Assembly (NCBI RefSeq): GCF_017654505.1
Contig: NC_054538.1
Span: 64,088,678-64,152,677 of the forward strand
DNA: 64,000 nucleotides
Direction of reading: 5' to 3'
Source of the DNA: Polyodon spathula
Taxonomy: Eukaryota; Chordata; Actinopteri; Acipenseriformes; Polyodontidae
The notes under the pieces are model-generated. The model searched no databases, had not been told where the DNA came from, and was given only the letters and a program-made list of their open reading frames with translations. Positions 12,973-24,227 of the stretch are shown in pieces. The translations under genes and the position numbers were made by a program. How positions within the stretch are numbered: position 1 is the first letter of the stretch; each line of letters starts with the position of its first letter.

Positions 12973-13775
12973 ATCTAAGAGGTAGACTCAGACCAACTGA
13001 ACTAACTTTGTGAGGGAACAGGGGTCTGGTAGAAATGAACTAACTACAGTACAGCATGACCTGAGCTTCTGGGGGTGGAAAACAGGTGTTATTGTCTGGG
13101 GAATAAACATAACATCCTCAGTCACATGCAACTGACATGTTAGACATCTGTTTAAACAAGGATTGCTTTATGAGGTAGTATTGTTACAAGAAGTAAATAC
13201 AAATCGGCTCATCATAGTGACATAAATGTCCTGGATTAAAATGTGCTTCTTATCTGCCTAGAAAAACGAACACATTCTTTCTGCTGTGGAAACCAACAGC
13301 AGCAATGATACTGAGTTCAAGAACAGCATTAATGAGAACTAACGCTGTTTAAGATCACATTGCATGGTTTTTCTAAGAGGATGCTGCTGTCCAGTTCAAA
13401 GAGTTTAGTGTGGTCTTCGGACCACTCAATCCATCACTCTCTATCTGTGCTATCTGTTGTTCCCATTCAGTCTCACATGTCGTTAAGATTCCTGGACAAA
13501 TGATTTAGACTCTGAGAAGCTAGTCTCAAATTGCTTAGATGTGCCATTATAAAGACACACCATTAATCTGTGTAATTTAAAACCTCACTGAAAACAAGCA
13601 AGACTGCTGACAGGATTAGCAGGTTAATTCTCTACCAACATATAAGAATTGTAAAGTAATGTATTTGCCATTTTAGGCTGTTTCTTTTTAGCACACAAGT
13701 AATTAGATTGATAAAAAGCAAGTAAAGATTCTAAACGAATATCAGTGTTTACATGGAACACGTTTCATAGTATCC
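12973..13775. other. Non-coding, no recognised feature
   Basis: Nothing recognised beyond ordinary intergenic or intronic-type sequence. If the acylphosphatase gene runs leftwards, this lies in its first intron. Confidence 0.4.
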
Positions 13776-14160
13776 TTGCATTGGTTGTCTGGTAGTTTCC
13801 TGATCAAACTCTTGCTCCTCACTAAAGCTGGACATGGTCTGGTCCCTGCATACCTAAAGAAGAAGACTACTCCACAGACAACCCCTGGTTTACCTTGCTC
13901 CCCTGGCCTTGCATTACTTTCCATCCCCAGGAATAAGCTCATGACAGGGCTTTCAGCTTCCCAATTTCAGTGTATCTGGTTCAGTGGATGTTTTATAGAA
14001 GACCTCAAGTCTACAGACCTTCGTTTTCAAAATGACATATTATTAAGTTGGCCTTTTTGTTACTTCTGTTTGTTTTTTTTGGTAACTTACTTTCAATAGC
14101 TTTTCAAGTGTCTAAATCTATGTGCTGTTGTTTTTTAATAAAGCCTTCACAGGCATATGC
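13776..14160 (+). mobile_element. LINE (Rex1/L2/CR1-type) 3' tail
   Basis: The frame MHWLSGSFLIKLLLLTKAGH, then GLVPAYLKKK and LLSIPRNKLMT, corresponds to the C-terminal end of CR1-superfamily RTs (LHWLPV-x-x-RIxFKLLLLTxKALHGLAPxYL...VPRxxxxxxGxRAFS). The frame decays afterwards and a poly(T)/AATAAA tail follows at about 14135-14145. It is a 5'-truncated copy. Confidence 0.7.
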
Positions 14161-16715
14161 GATACTATATAGTGGAGTACATTTTGTAGTTTTCATTGTA
14201 TTAAACGAGCAAAAGTTCTTAAAATAATACATTTTTAATTCTGCTCTTTACCCAGTAGTTGCTTATTAATTTAGACTTGTTTGTACCAGATTGGTATTCT
14301 GTTTTAATGAACTAGATTCGTATAGTTATCAAACTAATATCCCTAATGGAAACAAAATGTCCATCATGGTGCTGAATGAATACAAACCTTGAAGTAAGCA
14401 AATCATCTGATTCAGACCTTGTTCCCTACCCCACTTAAAATTATTAATGTGCAAAGGTTTCCTTCCAGCAGCAAAAAAATGACAACAGGCACACTACTAA
14501 AGCTAATGGCATTAGAATTATTACATGCCATTTCCAATAACAAATTATTAGTCTTAGGGAATACAAATGACTGCAGAAAACGTGCTTTAGGTAAGGAAAA
14601 GTCATGAGGAAAGAAACATTTCGGTGTCTGCCATAAATCAGTAACCTAAATCTGTCAGATTGCTTTTCAAGCAGGGAGACTGCACACAAGTGCAAACCTT
14701 TCTGACATTGTTATATCCCCAAGTGTTTTCTGTTTAAAAGACAAGGAAAGGTTGAAATGAAACTCCCTGACATAAGGATACCATTATCAGTATTGATGTC
14801 AAATAAAATGCATGAGCAGAATGTGCCAAGCCTTGCCAAATATATTTAACCCTGTACAATGCCTTCCTGTATATGATTAACGTCAGAGACAGATGTGGTT
14901 GCAAAAAGGATGCTCACAAAAAAAAAGATGCTTGTGTATGAATTTGAGCATAATGAGGTACTTTTTGGCCACTAGGGGGCAACAATACACCGGAATTAAT
15001 CCACTTCAGATCAACTTCACTGGTTTGCATTATGAATTGTCTTAAACAGGACTGTGAAGTGCAAGCCAACCACCAGATTCCTGTCTTCAACAACAAAATG
15101 TATGTTCATGAGCTCCTTGCAGTTGTGGATTTAAGCAGTGTGAGCTATGTACTTACATAGTATTTATTTTGTATTCAAGCATTGAGTTATGTACTTACAT
15201 AGTATTTACTTTGTCCGCTGCTCCCTGCACTTGACCCACTACAGTGCCTTGTCTGGTGTTCTTAACCCAGCCAGACAATCCCAGTTTCCTGCCTGCCTCC
15301 TCAGTGTACTGCAACACAAGAACAACCCAGAAACCTGGGGTAAGTGATCATTCCAGGTGAAATCAGCATGGGTCCAAACTTCAGCTTATAAAAAAGAACA
15401 TTTAAACAGAGGAGCTCAGCAATGTCATTAATAACCTCATATTGTTGCAAGTAGAACCTGGTGCATGACTGGATCACACAGTGGGGTCTATTTTACACCA
15501 ACTTGATTAACAAAGGGTTAAAAAGCTGCAGTTTTTAGATCCAAAAACACACCAGTGAAGTAGTGGCAAGGAGGTTTCAACTGACGTGTCCCTAGAGCAT
15601 AAACAACACCTGAGGACCAGAAAACTGCTAAAGGCAACTCTGGTAATCAGACAGCTGTAGACTCTGGTAATCAGACAGCTGTAGACTCTGGTAATCAGAC
15701 AGCTGTGTTTCTCAGAGTAAAATGAATGTTAGAGGGACACTGCAGATTTAAAATAGCAGCTTTTAACTGAGTCTTACTGGGAAAAAGCAGAAACAAGATT
15801 CCACTGGAAACAGTTATCCATATATTAACAGGTGTAACATAAGCTTTGCACTGCTGGCATTGTGCATCCTTTGCTGCATCGGTCTTCAGCTAGAATCCAC
15901 TCAATTTTAAAATGTATTTCTTCATGTATAATGAAACTAATGGTATTGATTGCTGCATTTGCCCAATTTAAACCAGGACTTTGTCCAGGTATGCACCAAT
16001 GCATGAGTGCAGTTACAAGGCAAGACTCCTCTCAAGTTAACGTTGAAACTATTTACGCATAAAGAAGATACCGAAGGTTAAAGTACTTAAACTACATTAC
16101 TTACCATTCTGAAGCAGACACCTGTTCAAAGAGAAACACATATACATATATTGTGAGGATAAAATGGCTAGATTGAATATGCACAAATTCCTCTAGAATG
16201 CAATTTGACTGTTTGTCCAGATGGGGACAGTAGAGAGCTGAAATCCCGTTGTAGTCTGAGTTCTGCTTCTTTTTCGCGTCAGGTCTTTTGGTTTACTGCT
16301 TGATACTGTGCCCATGAACAGAAGGGGGTTAATATTTGGACGCGTGAGTAAACAACGTGTTTAAACAAACTTAGTAAGTACACGATAACACTTCAAGAGC
16401 ATGTCCCGCCGAACATACAGTCAGTGCTTGAAAAGTATTTTTTGTTTAGCGCTGCCACTGCATGCTTTTAACGAGCACACAGCAACCCAAAACCAAAAAA
16501 GTTGATCTATGTTAACATCACAGCAATTTGAAGCCTTGCAGCAACACATTTCCATGTGTTATTACTGTAGCAACAAAGCATTATTTGTGACCAAATTAGT
16601 GTTGCGCTGCACTGCGACAGTTTCTATTTTTAATTGGGATATGCAGCTGATCCTGGCAAGAGCGAACAAGAAGAAAAAAAAACAGGAAAAAATAACTTGA
16701 GTCTTCTTTACGTAC
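14161..16715. other. Non-coding; presumed acylphosphatase intron 1
   Basis: No exon was recognised. It contains two short tandem repeats, a 2-copy repeat at about 15145-15215 and a 3-copy 24-bp repeat at 15637-15706. Placing it in the intron assumes the gene continues to the left on the - strand. Confidence 0.4.
15637..15706. repeat. 24-bp tandem repeat, three copies
   Basis: The unit ACTCTGGTAATCAGACAGCT plus GTAG repeats nearly perfectly three times, the last copy lacking its final bases. Confidence 0.9.
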
Positions 16716-16785
16716 CTTGAACACGACCAAAAATCTCAAAGTCTAGGGAAAGCAGCTTTGCATCGGCGTTAACTACGTCTGACAT
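16716..16785 (-). CDS. acyp2: Acylphosphatase, first coding exon (partial gene)
   Basis: Read on the - strand, ATG at 16785 opens 23 codons ending SLDFEIFGRVQ plus one base, followed directly by the donor GTACGT (16715 downward). Acylphosphatases are about 98-residue cytosolic enzymes that hydrolyse acyl-phosphates. Their N-terminal beta strand is S-V-D-Y-E-(I/V)-F-G-(K/R)-V-Q-G-V-x-F-R, with the catalytic Arg just after this point, and vertebrate genes have an intron after the VQG codon's first base, as here. Arg in FGRVQG and the MS start fit ACYP2 slightly better than ACYP1 (usually FGKVQG). The remaining exons should lie at lower coordinates; I searched for the GV(F/C)FR and GWVxNT segments between 1 and 16700 and did not see them, so intron 1 probably exceeds the window. 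The short length makes the identification strong but not certain, and the ACYP1/ACYP2 choice is tentative. Confidence 0.75.
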
Positions 16786-16940
16786 TGTAACTAATACTAG
16801 CAGAAGTAAGGTTAACACAAATTTAACACTTCTATACCTCGACATTCAGAACAAGTTTTGATTCAGCGCTCTGCTATCAAGTGACGTCGCACTTACGGGA
16901 TTAATCTGCGTATGACGTACCGTGCGGGGAGCAGAGGCAC
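16786..16940 (-). promoter_or_regulatory. Likely 5'UTR/promoter of the acylphosphatase gene
   Basis: This stretch just upstream of the acylphosphatase start is richer in CpG than its surroundings and contains two CRE-like cores, TGACGTC at 16882-16888 and TGACGTA at 16913-16919. It ends where an interspersed repeat begins at about 16943. No clear TATA box is visible, which fits a housekeeping-type promoter. Assignment is by position and composition only. Confidence 0.4.
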
Positions 16941-16942
16941 AC

Positions 16943-17145
16943 ATAAGAACATAAGAACATAAGAAAGTTTACAAACGAGAGGAGGCCATTCGGCCCATCT
17001 TGCTCGTTTGGTTGTTAGTAGCTTATTGATCCCAAAATCTCATCAAGCAGCTTCTTGAAGGATGAAGGATCCCAGGGTGTCAGCTTCAACAACATTACTG
17101 GGGAGTTGATTCCAGACCCTCACAATTCTCTGTGTAAAAAAACAC
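16943..17145 (+). repeat. Interspersed repeat, copy A
   Basis: Starts with a short ACATAAGA triplication, then GGCCATTCGGCCCATCTTGC, a TAGCTTATTGATCCC block, and ends around CTCACAATTCTCTGTGTAAA. The same sequence in the opposite orientation is present at 24225-24402, which proves it is dispersed. I recall this as an abundant fish repeat, possibly a LINE 3' end, but the family name is uncertain. Confidence 0.8.
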
Positions 17146-17212
17146 ACGATGGTGTTAGACATACAACCAACATCTTTCAAACGTAAAGAAGTGCAATCGA
17201 GGTCATATTTAG

Positions 17213-17251
<39 letters not shown>

Positions 17252-17740
17252 TGGTATCAGATAGTATCCCTTTTAAAACATGCTGTAAACACTTGCTCTG
17301 TTACTCATGTTCCAGAGATTACATGCATTTGTTTGGCAGCCAATGTGGGAATTGATTTAAAAAAAAGGCTTTCACATCAAGTCCTAACATATTGAGGAAA
17401 GAAATCATTTTTCTAAAGTAGCTGTTTTCTTATCAAGAATTCACTTTTCTCTTCATTTATTGGTGAAGCTGGATTTTCTGAATATTCTCTACTGGATGTT
17501 CTTGCAACTTTCAACAACATTACTAAATTGTATGTATCTCTTGTCCACTAGGTGGCAGTCATACTATTTAAATACGACCAAACTGGCTAGCTAATACGCT
17601 CTGTGAATGGTTTATTGGTGTCCACTGCCCACTGTTAATCACACGTTAGAAACTACAAATCCCATACCCTGCCAATTTCACTGCTTTATCATTGCGATGG
17701 TTGCTGGTTTCCAGACTTTTTGAAAACTTGTCAAACCAAG
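17146..17740. other. Non-coding with (TTA)n array and a ZNF143-like site
   Basis: A (TTA)n tract lies at about 17212-17250. At about 17651-17663 the sequence ACTACAAATCCCA resembles the ZNF143/SBS promoter motif (ACTACAATTCCCA). No gene is assigned. Confidence 0.4.
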
Positions 17741-17741
17741 A

Positions 17742-18079
17742 TGAGTAAATAACAAATTATTTTCATGTGATTGGAGAGGTTTCAAACAAGAGAACCACGA
17801 TGAACAAAATTTAGATATGTTGGTATCTTTACAAGAAGGGAGCAATGCAGGTATGTCAGAACAGGGAACTTTGAGAAGGGCTGTGTTAGTTACAGCGTGT
17901 TCAGTAGCAAAAGAACATACAAGTTCAACCAAAAGAAGCTAAAAGGTTTTCCTTGGCTTAAGTTTTACAATGTTAAAAAAAAAAAAAAAAAAACTGTTTT
18001 GCACGTTTTGTCAGCATGCAGGGAAACGGATGACTTTCAAGACTGCATTATTACAGAAGAGCCAGAAGTTCAAACGTGA
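17742..18079 (+). pseudogene. Unrecognised coding-like island, possibly hAT-type zinc-finger fragment
   Basis: One + frame (17742-17942) is open and reads protein-like, including CDWRGFKQENHDEQNLDMLV. An overlapping frame to 18079 reads RTYKFNQKKLKGFPWLKFYN, then, after an A homopolymer, HVLSACRETDDF. The FPWLKFY segment resembles the start of TTF-type zinc fingers found in hAT-family transposases and related genes (FPWLxY...C-x-x-C). The A run at about 17974-17992 would cause frame ambiguity. A true exon of an unrecognised gene is the alternative. Confidence 0.3.
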
Positions 18080-18889
18080 AAATGTGTTATTAACAAAATT
18101 TGAAAAAAAAGTTGTCCATTTGTAATTTTGTTGATGGAAAAGTATTGCACTATAACTTAGGCACACGTGCTTAAAAAAAGTTAGAGCAGAGTCCTAGGTT
18201 TCAAGAAGGAAATGCTGGTAAGTTTCTGTTTTATAGCTACCTGTGCTGAATATTATTGATTGAGCGTTTGTTAAGTTTTTGTTGTGGTTGTTTTGTTTTA
18301 TCATTGCTATCTTACATGGTGGACACTATTATATTAAGTCCTGCTGTAATTGTTGGTCATAGCATACTGGTGGATCGCAGAGACCGTTGAGATCCACCAA
18401 AATGGATCGCAGTGTTTGGTGTTTTGGTCACCACTGGTTTGTTGCATAGTTTGTGTCTGTTTGTGGGTAGATTAGAGTGAAGATGCCCTACTACAACCTG
18501 GATATTACCTTTTTAACTAGAGCAAACAATGAACAAATACAAAAACGACTTTATTCAGCAAGGCAATATCCACAAAAGATTTGAATTGACGATTCCTTAT
18601 TGCATTTGACAGATGCCATGCCCATGAGGACGTAATATATTTTGGCCCATGGCCTTGTCCATTGGAGCTCTATAGCCACCTCCTGTGATGTAATTATTAT
18701 AGATTGGAGACAGTTACACCAGCGGGCAGGCAAGAGGCACCCAGGATAAGGCACTCTGCAAGGTTGAGGCAGGGCAGGAGGAGGAGGACCAAAGAAAGAA
18801 ACGACAAGGAGACGTAAACGAATAGATATATGTAGGAACAATTTGATTGCGTATGTGATTCAAGTGAGGATCCTCCTTAGTATATGCAG
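18080..18889. other. Non-coding, no recognised feature
   Basis: No gene or repeat family recognised. A short purine-rich stretch at about 18770-18810 is compositional only. Confidence 0.4.
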
Positions 18890-18914
18890 TGTGGTCCAGT
18901 GGTTAAAATATTGA
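18890..18914 (+). mobile_element. tRNA-derived SINE head fragment
   Basis: GCAGTGTGGTCCAGTGGTTA carries a tRNA-like A box (TGGTCCAGTGG) and matches the head of the longer SINE copy at 43311. The copy is truncated at the junction with the L2 sequence that follows. Confidence 0.6.
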
Positions 18915-19771
18915 ATTTTCTCGAAGGTTGCTCATCTCCTCCCATGGCTTCTTGTATAATTCCTATGCTGATGATGCCCAGATCTTCCTCTCCTTTCCCC
19001 CCCTCTGAGTCCCACATGCCCTCCTCTATCTCTGCCTGTCTCTAAGCTGTCTCCTGGATGCACGTGCATCATCTCAACCTCAACCACTCCAAATAAGACC
19101 TCCTTTTCTTCCCCCCTCTTCCTCCCCCACCACTGATATCTCTGTCTCTATTCCTCTTGAATCCACCATTTTCTCTCCCTGCTCATCCATCAAGAACCTT
19201 GGTGTCACCCTCAACCCCTTCCTCTCCTACTCTGGCACTCTCCTGTCGCTTTTTTCCTCAACAACATTCACAGAATTCACCCCTTCCTCACTGACTACTC
19301 CGCGAAGCTCCTAGTTCAAGCCCTGCAACTCCCTCCTGGCCGGCCCCCATACTTCTGCTATCCACCCTCTCCAGCTCATCCAAAACTCTGATGCTCACCC
19401 TTCCTCATTTCCCTTCCTGCTCCGTTCCTTCCACTGGCTCCCTATCACTGCTCACATCGAATTTAAGCCTCTTGTACTTGCCTATCGCTGGCTCAACCTT
19501 TCTCCTACCTCCAGACTATTAATTTTCCCTACACACCCCCTCACCCCCTACGCTCCTCCAACACCAGCAGATTAGCTGTATCCCCCCTCCGCTCCCCCGC
19601 TTCCAGAACCCGCTCCTTCTCCACCCTTGCCACTCAGTGGTGGAATGACGTGATCAGTATCAGTACTTCATCATCTTGTACTTGCACTTGTGCCACACTT
19701 TTCTGTATTCTACTACTGCTCTCAATCATAATTATATTTTCTTTATCTTGTACTTGATTTTACTCTTAAAG
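18915..19771 (+). mobile_element. L2-type LINE, 5'-truncated, RT C-terminal part
   Basis: The + strand reads SYADDAQIFLSF at about 18960 (catalytic YADD box), then SAVSWMHVHHLNLN...SKTDLLFFP and, farther on, STLATQWWNDV. This is the standard order of L2 RT tails. Frameshifts and stops are frequent. The sequence resumes at 20374 after an inserted LTR, so the element spans 18915-20605 minus the insert. Confidence 0.85.
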
Positions 19772-19776
19772 GTAAC

Positions 19777-20368
19777 TGTGACAGGGTAGCCGAGGAGTGA
19801 CGTCCCCAGACCAGATAGCTGACAGAAACAACACACAGGCAGGTACTTGGGTGAAAAAGCGCTCTGCGACGCCGTTTTTTATTAACTCAAAAATAAAACA
19901 AAAGTTTAAACAAAAACAGATCACGAACACAACACGTAGGTCAGGCTGGGCAGTAGCCTTCATTGAACCTAACAAGCAGTCTGTTCTACTTTTGGTTTTG
20001 TTTTTGCATTTTGCTTTTCTCCGCTCGCTCTCATTCTCTCCTCTGAACACCCCATCCTGAACACAGAAAAGCTGCAGGCTTATTGTGACCACCTCCGAAT
20101 TAACCCTAAATTAATCAATTTCAGAGATGGTCACATTCAACACAGGGTTTTAGTTTGCGTGGCTGACAGTCAATAAACACTGACTGCCGACCAGGCTTTC
20201 ACACAAGCTGTCTGGCGGAGACGAGCTGTTAGCACTGCCTCTGCCAGACCACATTTAAACTGAACAAATCTCATTATGTGCAGGGCTTTGCCCCGCCCCC
20301 TCTCATTATGTGCAGGGCTTTGCCCCGCCCCCTCATTATGTGCAGGGCTTTTCCTCGGCCATGCCACA
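19777..20368 (-). mobile_element. Solo LTR inserted in the L2 element, minus orientation
   Basis: The 592-bp insert is bounded by TGTGACAGGG on the left and GCCACA on the right (TG...CA ends) and flanked by an exact 5-bp duplication GTAAC (19772-19776 and 20369-20373). The L2 sequence continues across it, which confirms the boundaries. Read on the - strand it starts TGTGGCATGG, contains three tandem copies of a G/C-rich 30-bp unit (20270-20350), a palindrome at 20085-20134, and an A-rich region with a poly(A) signal-like AATAAA. No coding region. Confidence 0.9.
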
Positions 20369-20373
20369 GTAAC

Positions 20374-20605
20374 AAAATTCACTTTTTTTGTAATTCCTCT
20401 TATTTGAAATCAAATTATTAACTGTCTTTTTTTTTCTCTCATTTAAATTTCCTCTTACTACTGATTTTATTGTATTTTATAACTGCTTATCTGTAATGTG
20501 ATATTTTGTATTGTGATATTTTTTAGTGTAATACTTTGTAACAACTGTAAGTCTCCCTGGATAAGTGTCTGCTAATAAATACATAAATAATAATAATTAT
20601 ATATT
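20374..20605 (+). mobile_element. L2-type LINE 3'UTR, continuation after the LTR
   Basis: AT-rich 3'UTR ending in CTCCCTGGATAAGTGTCTGC followed by TAATAAATACATAAATAATAA. This is the conserved L2/SINE tail, with the terminal short repeats typical of these elements. Confidence 0.85.
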
Positions 20606-20610
20606 AATTG

Positions 20611-21070
20611 TAGCTTACAATATAATTCCATAAAATATCTTCACCAAACACATCCAATCTTAAATGTGCAGTTTTGAAAGAAGTACATGTTCTAGCAAAC
20701 ATGCATTTTCATCTCTGTTTTCAAGCCATGTTCTTCACTGTCTTGCACTTCCTGGGTCATTTCACCCAGAGAGTGAACTTGTCCCCACCCCTTCCCTGGC
20801 TTCTTTCCTGTCTATAACCAAACATCTGTTTCCCCTGTTGACTGACATACATTCAGCCAGTAACATACTTTGACCCATAAGACACTGCTGAGTGCAAACA
20901 GATTACACAAGAATAAAGCATTGAAGCTGAGAGCTATCTTCATCCTCAAGTAGTACCAGAAACCATGTTTTAAAATGAAAATACATGCACGCTCTAACAT
21001 TTCAAAACTGCACAATGTAGCTAATGAAAATGTAAAGTAAGTAAGAGTTATGGAATTATTTTGCTAGCTA
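20611..21070. mobile_element. Foldback (palindromic) MITE-like element
   Basis: Left arm TAGCTTACAATATAATTCCA ... TGTGCAGTTTTGAAA ... GCAAACATGCATTTTCAT pairs with the right arm read backwards, TAGCTAGCAAAATAATTCCA ... TGTGCAGTTTTGAAA ... GCGTGCATGTATTTTCAT. The whole of about 460 bp is an imperfect inverted repeat with a loop of roughly 200 bp. It begins right after the L2 tail. No clear target duplication was identified, and the family is unknown. Confidence 0.7.
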
Positions 21071-21832
21071 CAATGACTTTAAGTCTGCATGCTTAGTCTG
21101 ATAGGATGCTAACCAGCTCAGGTCGGGAGTTTTTTGTTAACATTCAACACTTAACATTCAACAAAAACCCCAATAAAAAGCTTGTTGCTAGCTATAACAA
21201 ATATATAACTCTCACCAGAAGTTCACTCACAATAGGACACCCCAGGATACTGTACGCGCTCTTTGTGTGACTCTGTCACATTTGCTGATGCTGTTGCTCC
21301 GGCTCTTACTCAGACTTGCCTTGGCCCCATCTTGATAAGCAACCTAATGCTGAAAGCCCCCAGAAGTACAGTATCACTGTTAAAACATTTGGTGGGTAGT
21401 TTAAGAGAATAGACTAGATACACTTGTTGAAATTATGATTGTATTATTCGTGAGAGGACTGTTTTGCTTTAAAAATGTGGCCTTTTTATTTGTAATGACA
21501 TGTATACCAGTTATACATTTAAGACCATTTTGGGTGGATGACGACTAATTAATTTAATCTGATGTGACAGAAACAGCATTTTGACTTGCCAAGGATTTGT
21601 GTATAAAATATGCAGAGGCAAATTATAAAAAGTAATTTATACTATAACCTGCTCCTAAACCTTACTTCAATATTTTGACAATATTATGTCCAGTTGTCTT
21701 TTTTTTTTTTTTTTTAATGTTTTAAAATGTGTAAACGTGTCCCTGTGTTACAAAAGAAATGTGGAAGTAATCCAGAAAAACACATCAAGGAAACAAAAAT
21801 AAACGCCTTATCTTTTTCTTTTAGTTGCCGCA
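21071..21832. other. Non-coding, no recognised feature
   Basis: Nothing recognised. A poly(T) run lies at about 21699-21715. Confidence 0.4.
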
Positions 21833-21834
21833 TA

Positions 21835-23474
21835 CAGTGGCTTGCGAAAGTATTGACCCCCCTTGGCATTTTTCCTATTTTGTTGCCTTACAACCTGGAA
21901 TTAAAATTTATTTTTATTTGGATTTCATGTAATGAACATACACAAAATAGTCCAAATTGGTGAAGTGAAATGAAAAAAATAACTTGTTTAAAAAAATTCT
22001 AAAAAATAAATAACAGAAAAGTGGTGCATGCGTATGTATTCACCCTCTTTGCTATTAAGCCTCTAAATAAGATCTGATGCAACCAATTACCTTCAGGAGT
22101 CACATAAAATCCACCTGTGTACAATATAAGTGTCACATGATCTGTCACATGATCTCAGTATATATACACTTGTTCTGAAAGGCCCCAGAGTCTGCAACAC
22201 CACTAAGCAAGGGGCACCACCAAGCAAGCGGCACCATGAAGACCAAGGAGCTCTCCAAACAGGTCAGGGACAAAGTTGTGGAGAAGTACAGATCAGGGTT
22301 GGGTTATAAAAAAATATCCAAAACTTTGAACATCCCACGGAGCACCATTAAAGCCATTATTAAAAAATGGAAAGAAGGTAGCAGCACAACAAACCTGGCA
22401 AGAGAGGGCCGTCCACCAAAACTCACAGACCAGGCAAGGAGGGCATTAATCAGAGAGGCAACAAAGAGACCAAAGATAACCCTGAAGGAGCTGCAAAGCT
22501 CCACAGCGGAGAATGGAGTATCTGTCCATAGGACCACTTTAAGTCATACACTCCACAGAGCTGGGCTTTACAGAAGAGTGGCCAGAAAAAAGCCATTGCT
22601 TAAAGAAAAAAATAACCAAACACATTTGGTGTTCGCCAAAAGGCATGTGGGAGACTCCCCAAACATATAGAAGAAGGTACTCTGGTCAGATGAGACTAAA
22701 ATTTAGCTTTTTGGCCAGCAAGGAAAACGATATGTCTGGCACAAACCCAACACCTCTCATCACCCGAGAACACCATCCCCACAGTGAAGCACGGTGGTGG
22801 CAGCATCATGCTGTGGGGATGTTTTTCATCGGCAGGGACTGGGAAACTGGTCAGAATTGAAGGAATGATGGATGGCGCTAAATACAGGGAAATTCTTGAG
22901 GGAAACCTGTTTCAGTCTTCCAGAGATTTGAGACTGGGACGGAGGTTCACCTTCCAGCAGGACAATGACCCTAAGCTTACTGCTAAAGCAACACTCCAGT
23001 GGTTTAAGGGGAAACATTTAAATGTCTTGGAATGGCCTAGTCAAAGCCCAGACCTCAATCCAATTGAGAATCTGTGGTATGACTTAAAGATTGCTGTACA
23101 CCAGCGGAACCCATCCAACTTGAAGGAGCTGGAGCAGTTTTGCCTTGAAGAATGGGCAAAAATCCCAGTGGCTAGATGTGCCAAGCTTATAGATACATAC
23201 CCCAAGAGACTTGTAGCTGTAATTGCTGCAAAAGGTGGCTCTACAAAGTATTGATTTTGGGGGGGTGAATAGTTATGCACGCTCAAGTTTTCTGTTTTTT
23301 TGTCTTATTTCTTGTTTGTTTCACAATAAAAAATATTTTGCATCTTCAAAGTGGTAGGCATGTCGTGTAAATCAAATGATACAAACCCCCAAAAAATATA
23401 TTTTAATTCCAGGTTGTAAGGTAACAAAATAGGAAAAATGCCAAGGGAGGGGTCAATACTTTCGCAAGCCACGG
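21835..23474 (+). mobile_element. Tc1/mariner element with both terminal inverted repeats
   Basis: Left end CAGTGGCTTGCGAAAGTATT matches the inverse of the right end (AATACTTTCGCAAGCCACGG) and both are flanked by TA (21833-21834, 23475-23476). Similarity of the arms extends inward over at least 70 bp (TTTTCCTATTTTGTTGCCTT and its inverse). This gives a 1640-bp Tc1 element of the long-inverted-repeat type with a transposase frame of the expected length between the arms. Several disabling mutations make it non-autonomous. Confidence 0.95.
22236..23254 (+). pseudogene. Tc1-type transposase, broken
   Basis: The region spans 1019 bp, about 340 codons, the normal Tc1 length. The N-terminal part (22236-22670) has the paired helix-turn-helix DNA-binding domain, with GLGYKKISKTLNIPRSTIKA followed by the GRPPKLT hinge. 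A TAG follows at 22668, and after it the first catalytic Asp (WSDETK) and a second TAG near 22703. A frame change near 22760 leads to the 22784-23254 frame with [12 protein letters not shown], the second catalytic Asp in [12 protein letters not shown] and the final Glu in [15 protein letters not shown] (DDE triad). All three catalytic residues survive, but two stops and at least one frameshift inactivate the gene. Confidence 0.92.
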
Positions 23475-23476
23475 TA

Positions 23477-24140
23477 GATATCATGTATATGAGCACAGCT
23501 CAACTTGGTCAATGTTGTTTTGTTATTAATAATTTAAAGAAATGTGATATACATTTCTGTAAATGCCACCTGGCCGTTGCAGTGGTACAATGTACTACCG
23601 ACTATGCCAGAACGGTAGTTACCCATACAGACTACGAAATACAGAAAACAAATAACACTGATGCGTTCTCTATAGGCATTCCTCACTTCAAAGCTTACAC
23701 AAGTTCACTCGTATTTCAACTGAGATCCACCACCAACCAGAATTGAGAACACAAACCACAGATAACTATTTAACAGTTTATTTTGAGTATACATACAATC
23801 AAATTGAAAGTGTGCAGGGTTCACAATAATTAAAACAATGTACCACCGTCTGGGATGTACAGGCAGCCACACATGCAACCACTTGTTTCCCACAATTTAC
23901 TACAATTTCACATGAGCCAAACTCATTGTAATTATAAAGCCAATTAACACCCTCCCCCATGAAAGCTGCTCACCCAGCCAAACTCTGTACAGCTCGGCTC
24001 TGATTACCACACTTGTAAGAGGCTTCCTGTCCACTCTCCTGTTACCACATATGTCCAGAATTCTTGTCCCACAACAGTGCTTGTCCAGTAAAGTTCTAAT
24101 GGGACGAGATTTGAAATCCTGCCCCGTTCTACACTAATGC
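23477..24140. other. Non-coding, no recognised feature
   Basis: No gene or repeat family recognised. Confidence 0.4.
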
Positions 24141-24162
24141 TTGTGGGTGATAATGGTTAGCT

Positions 24163-24183
24163 ATATGTGTGTGTGTGTGTGTC

Positions 24184-24223
<40 letters not shown>
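24163..24223. repeat. Compound (TG)n(TA)n(CA)n microsatellite
   Basis: TG repeats pass into TA and then CA repeats, making a self-complementary compound array. Confidence 0.9.
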
Positions 24224-24224
<1 letters not shown>

Positions 24225-24227
<3 letters not shown>

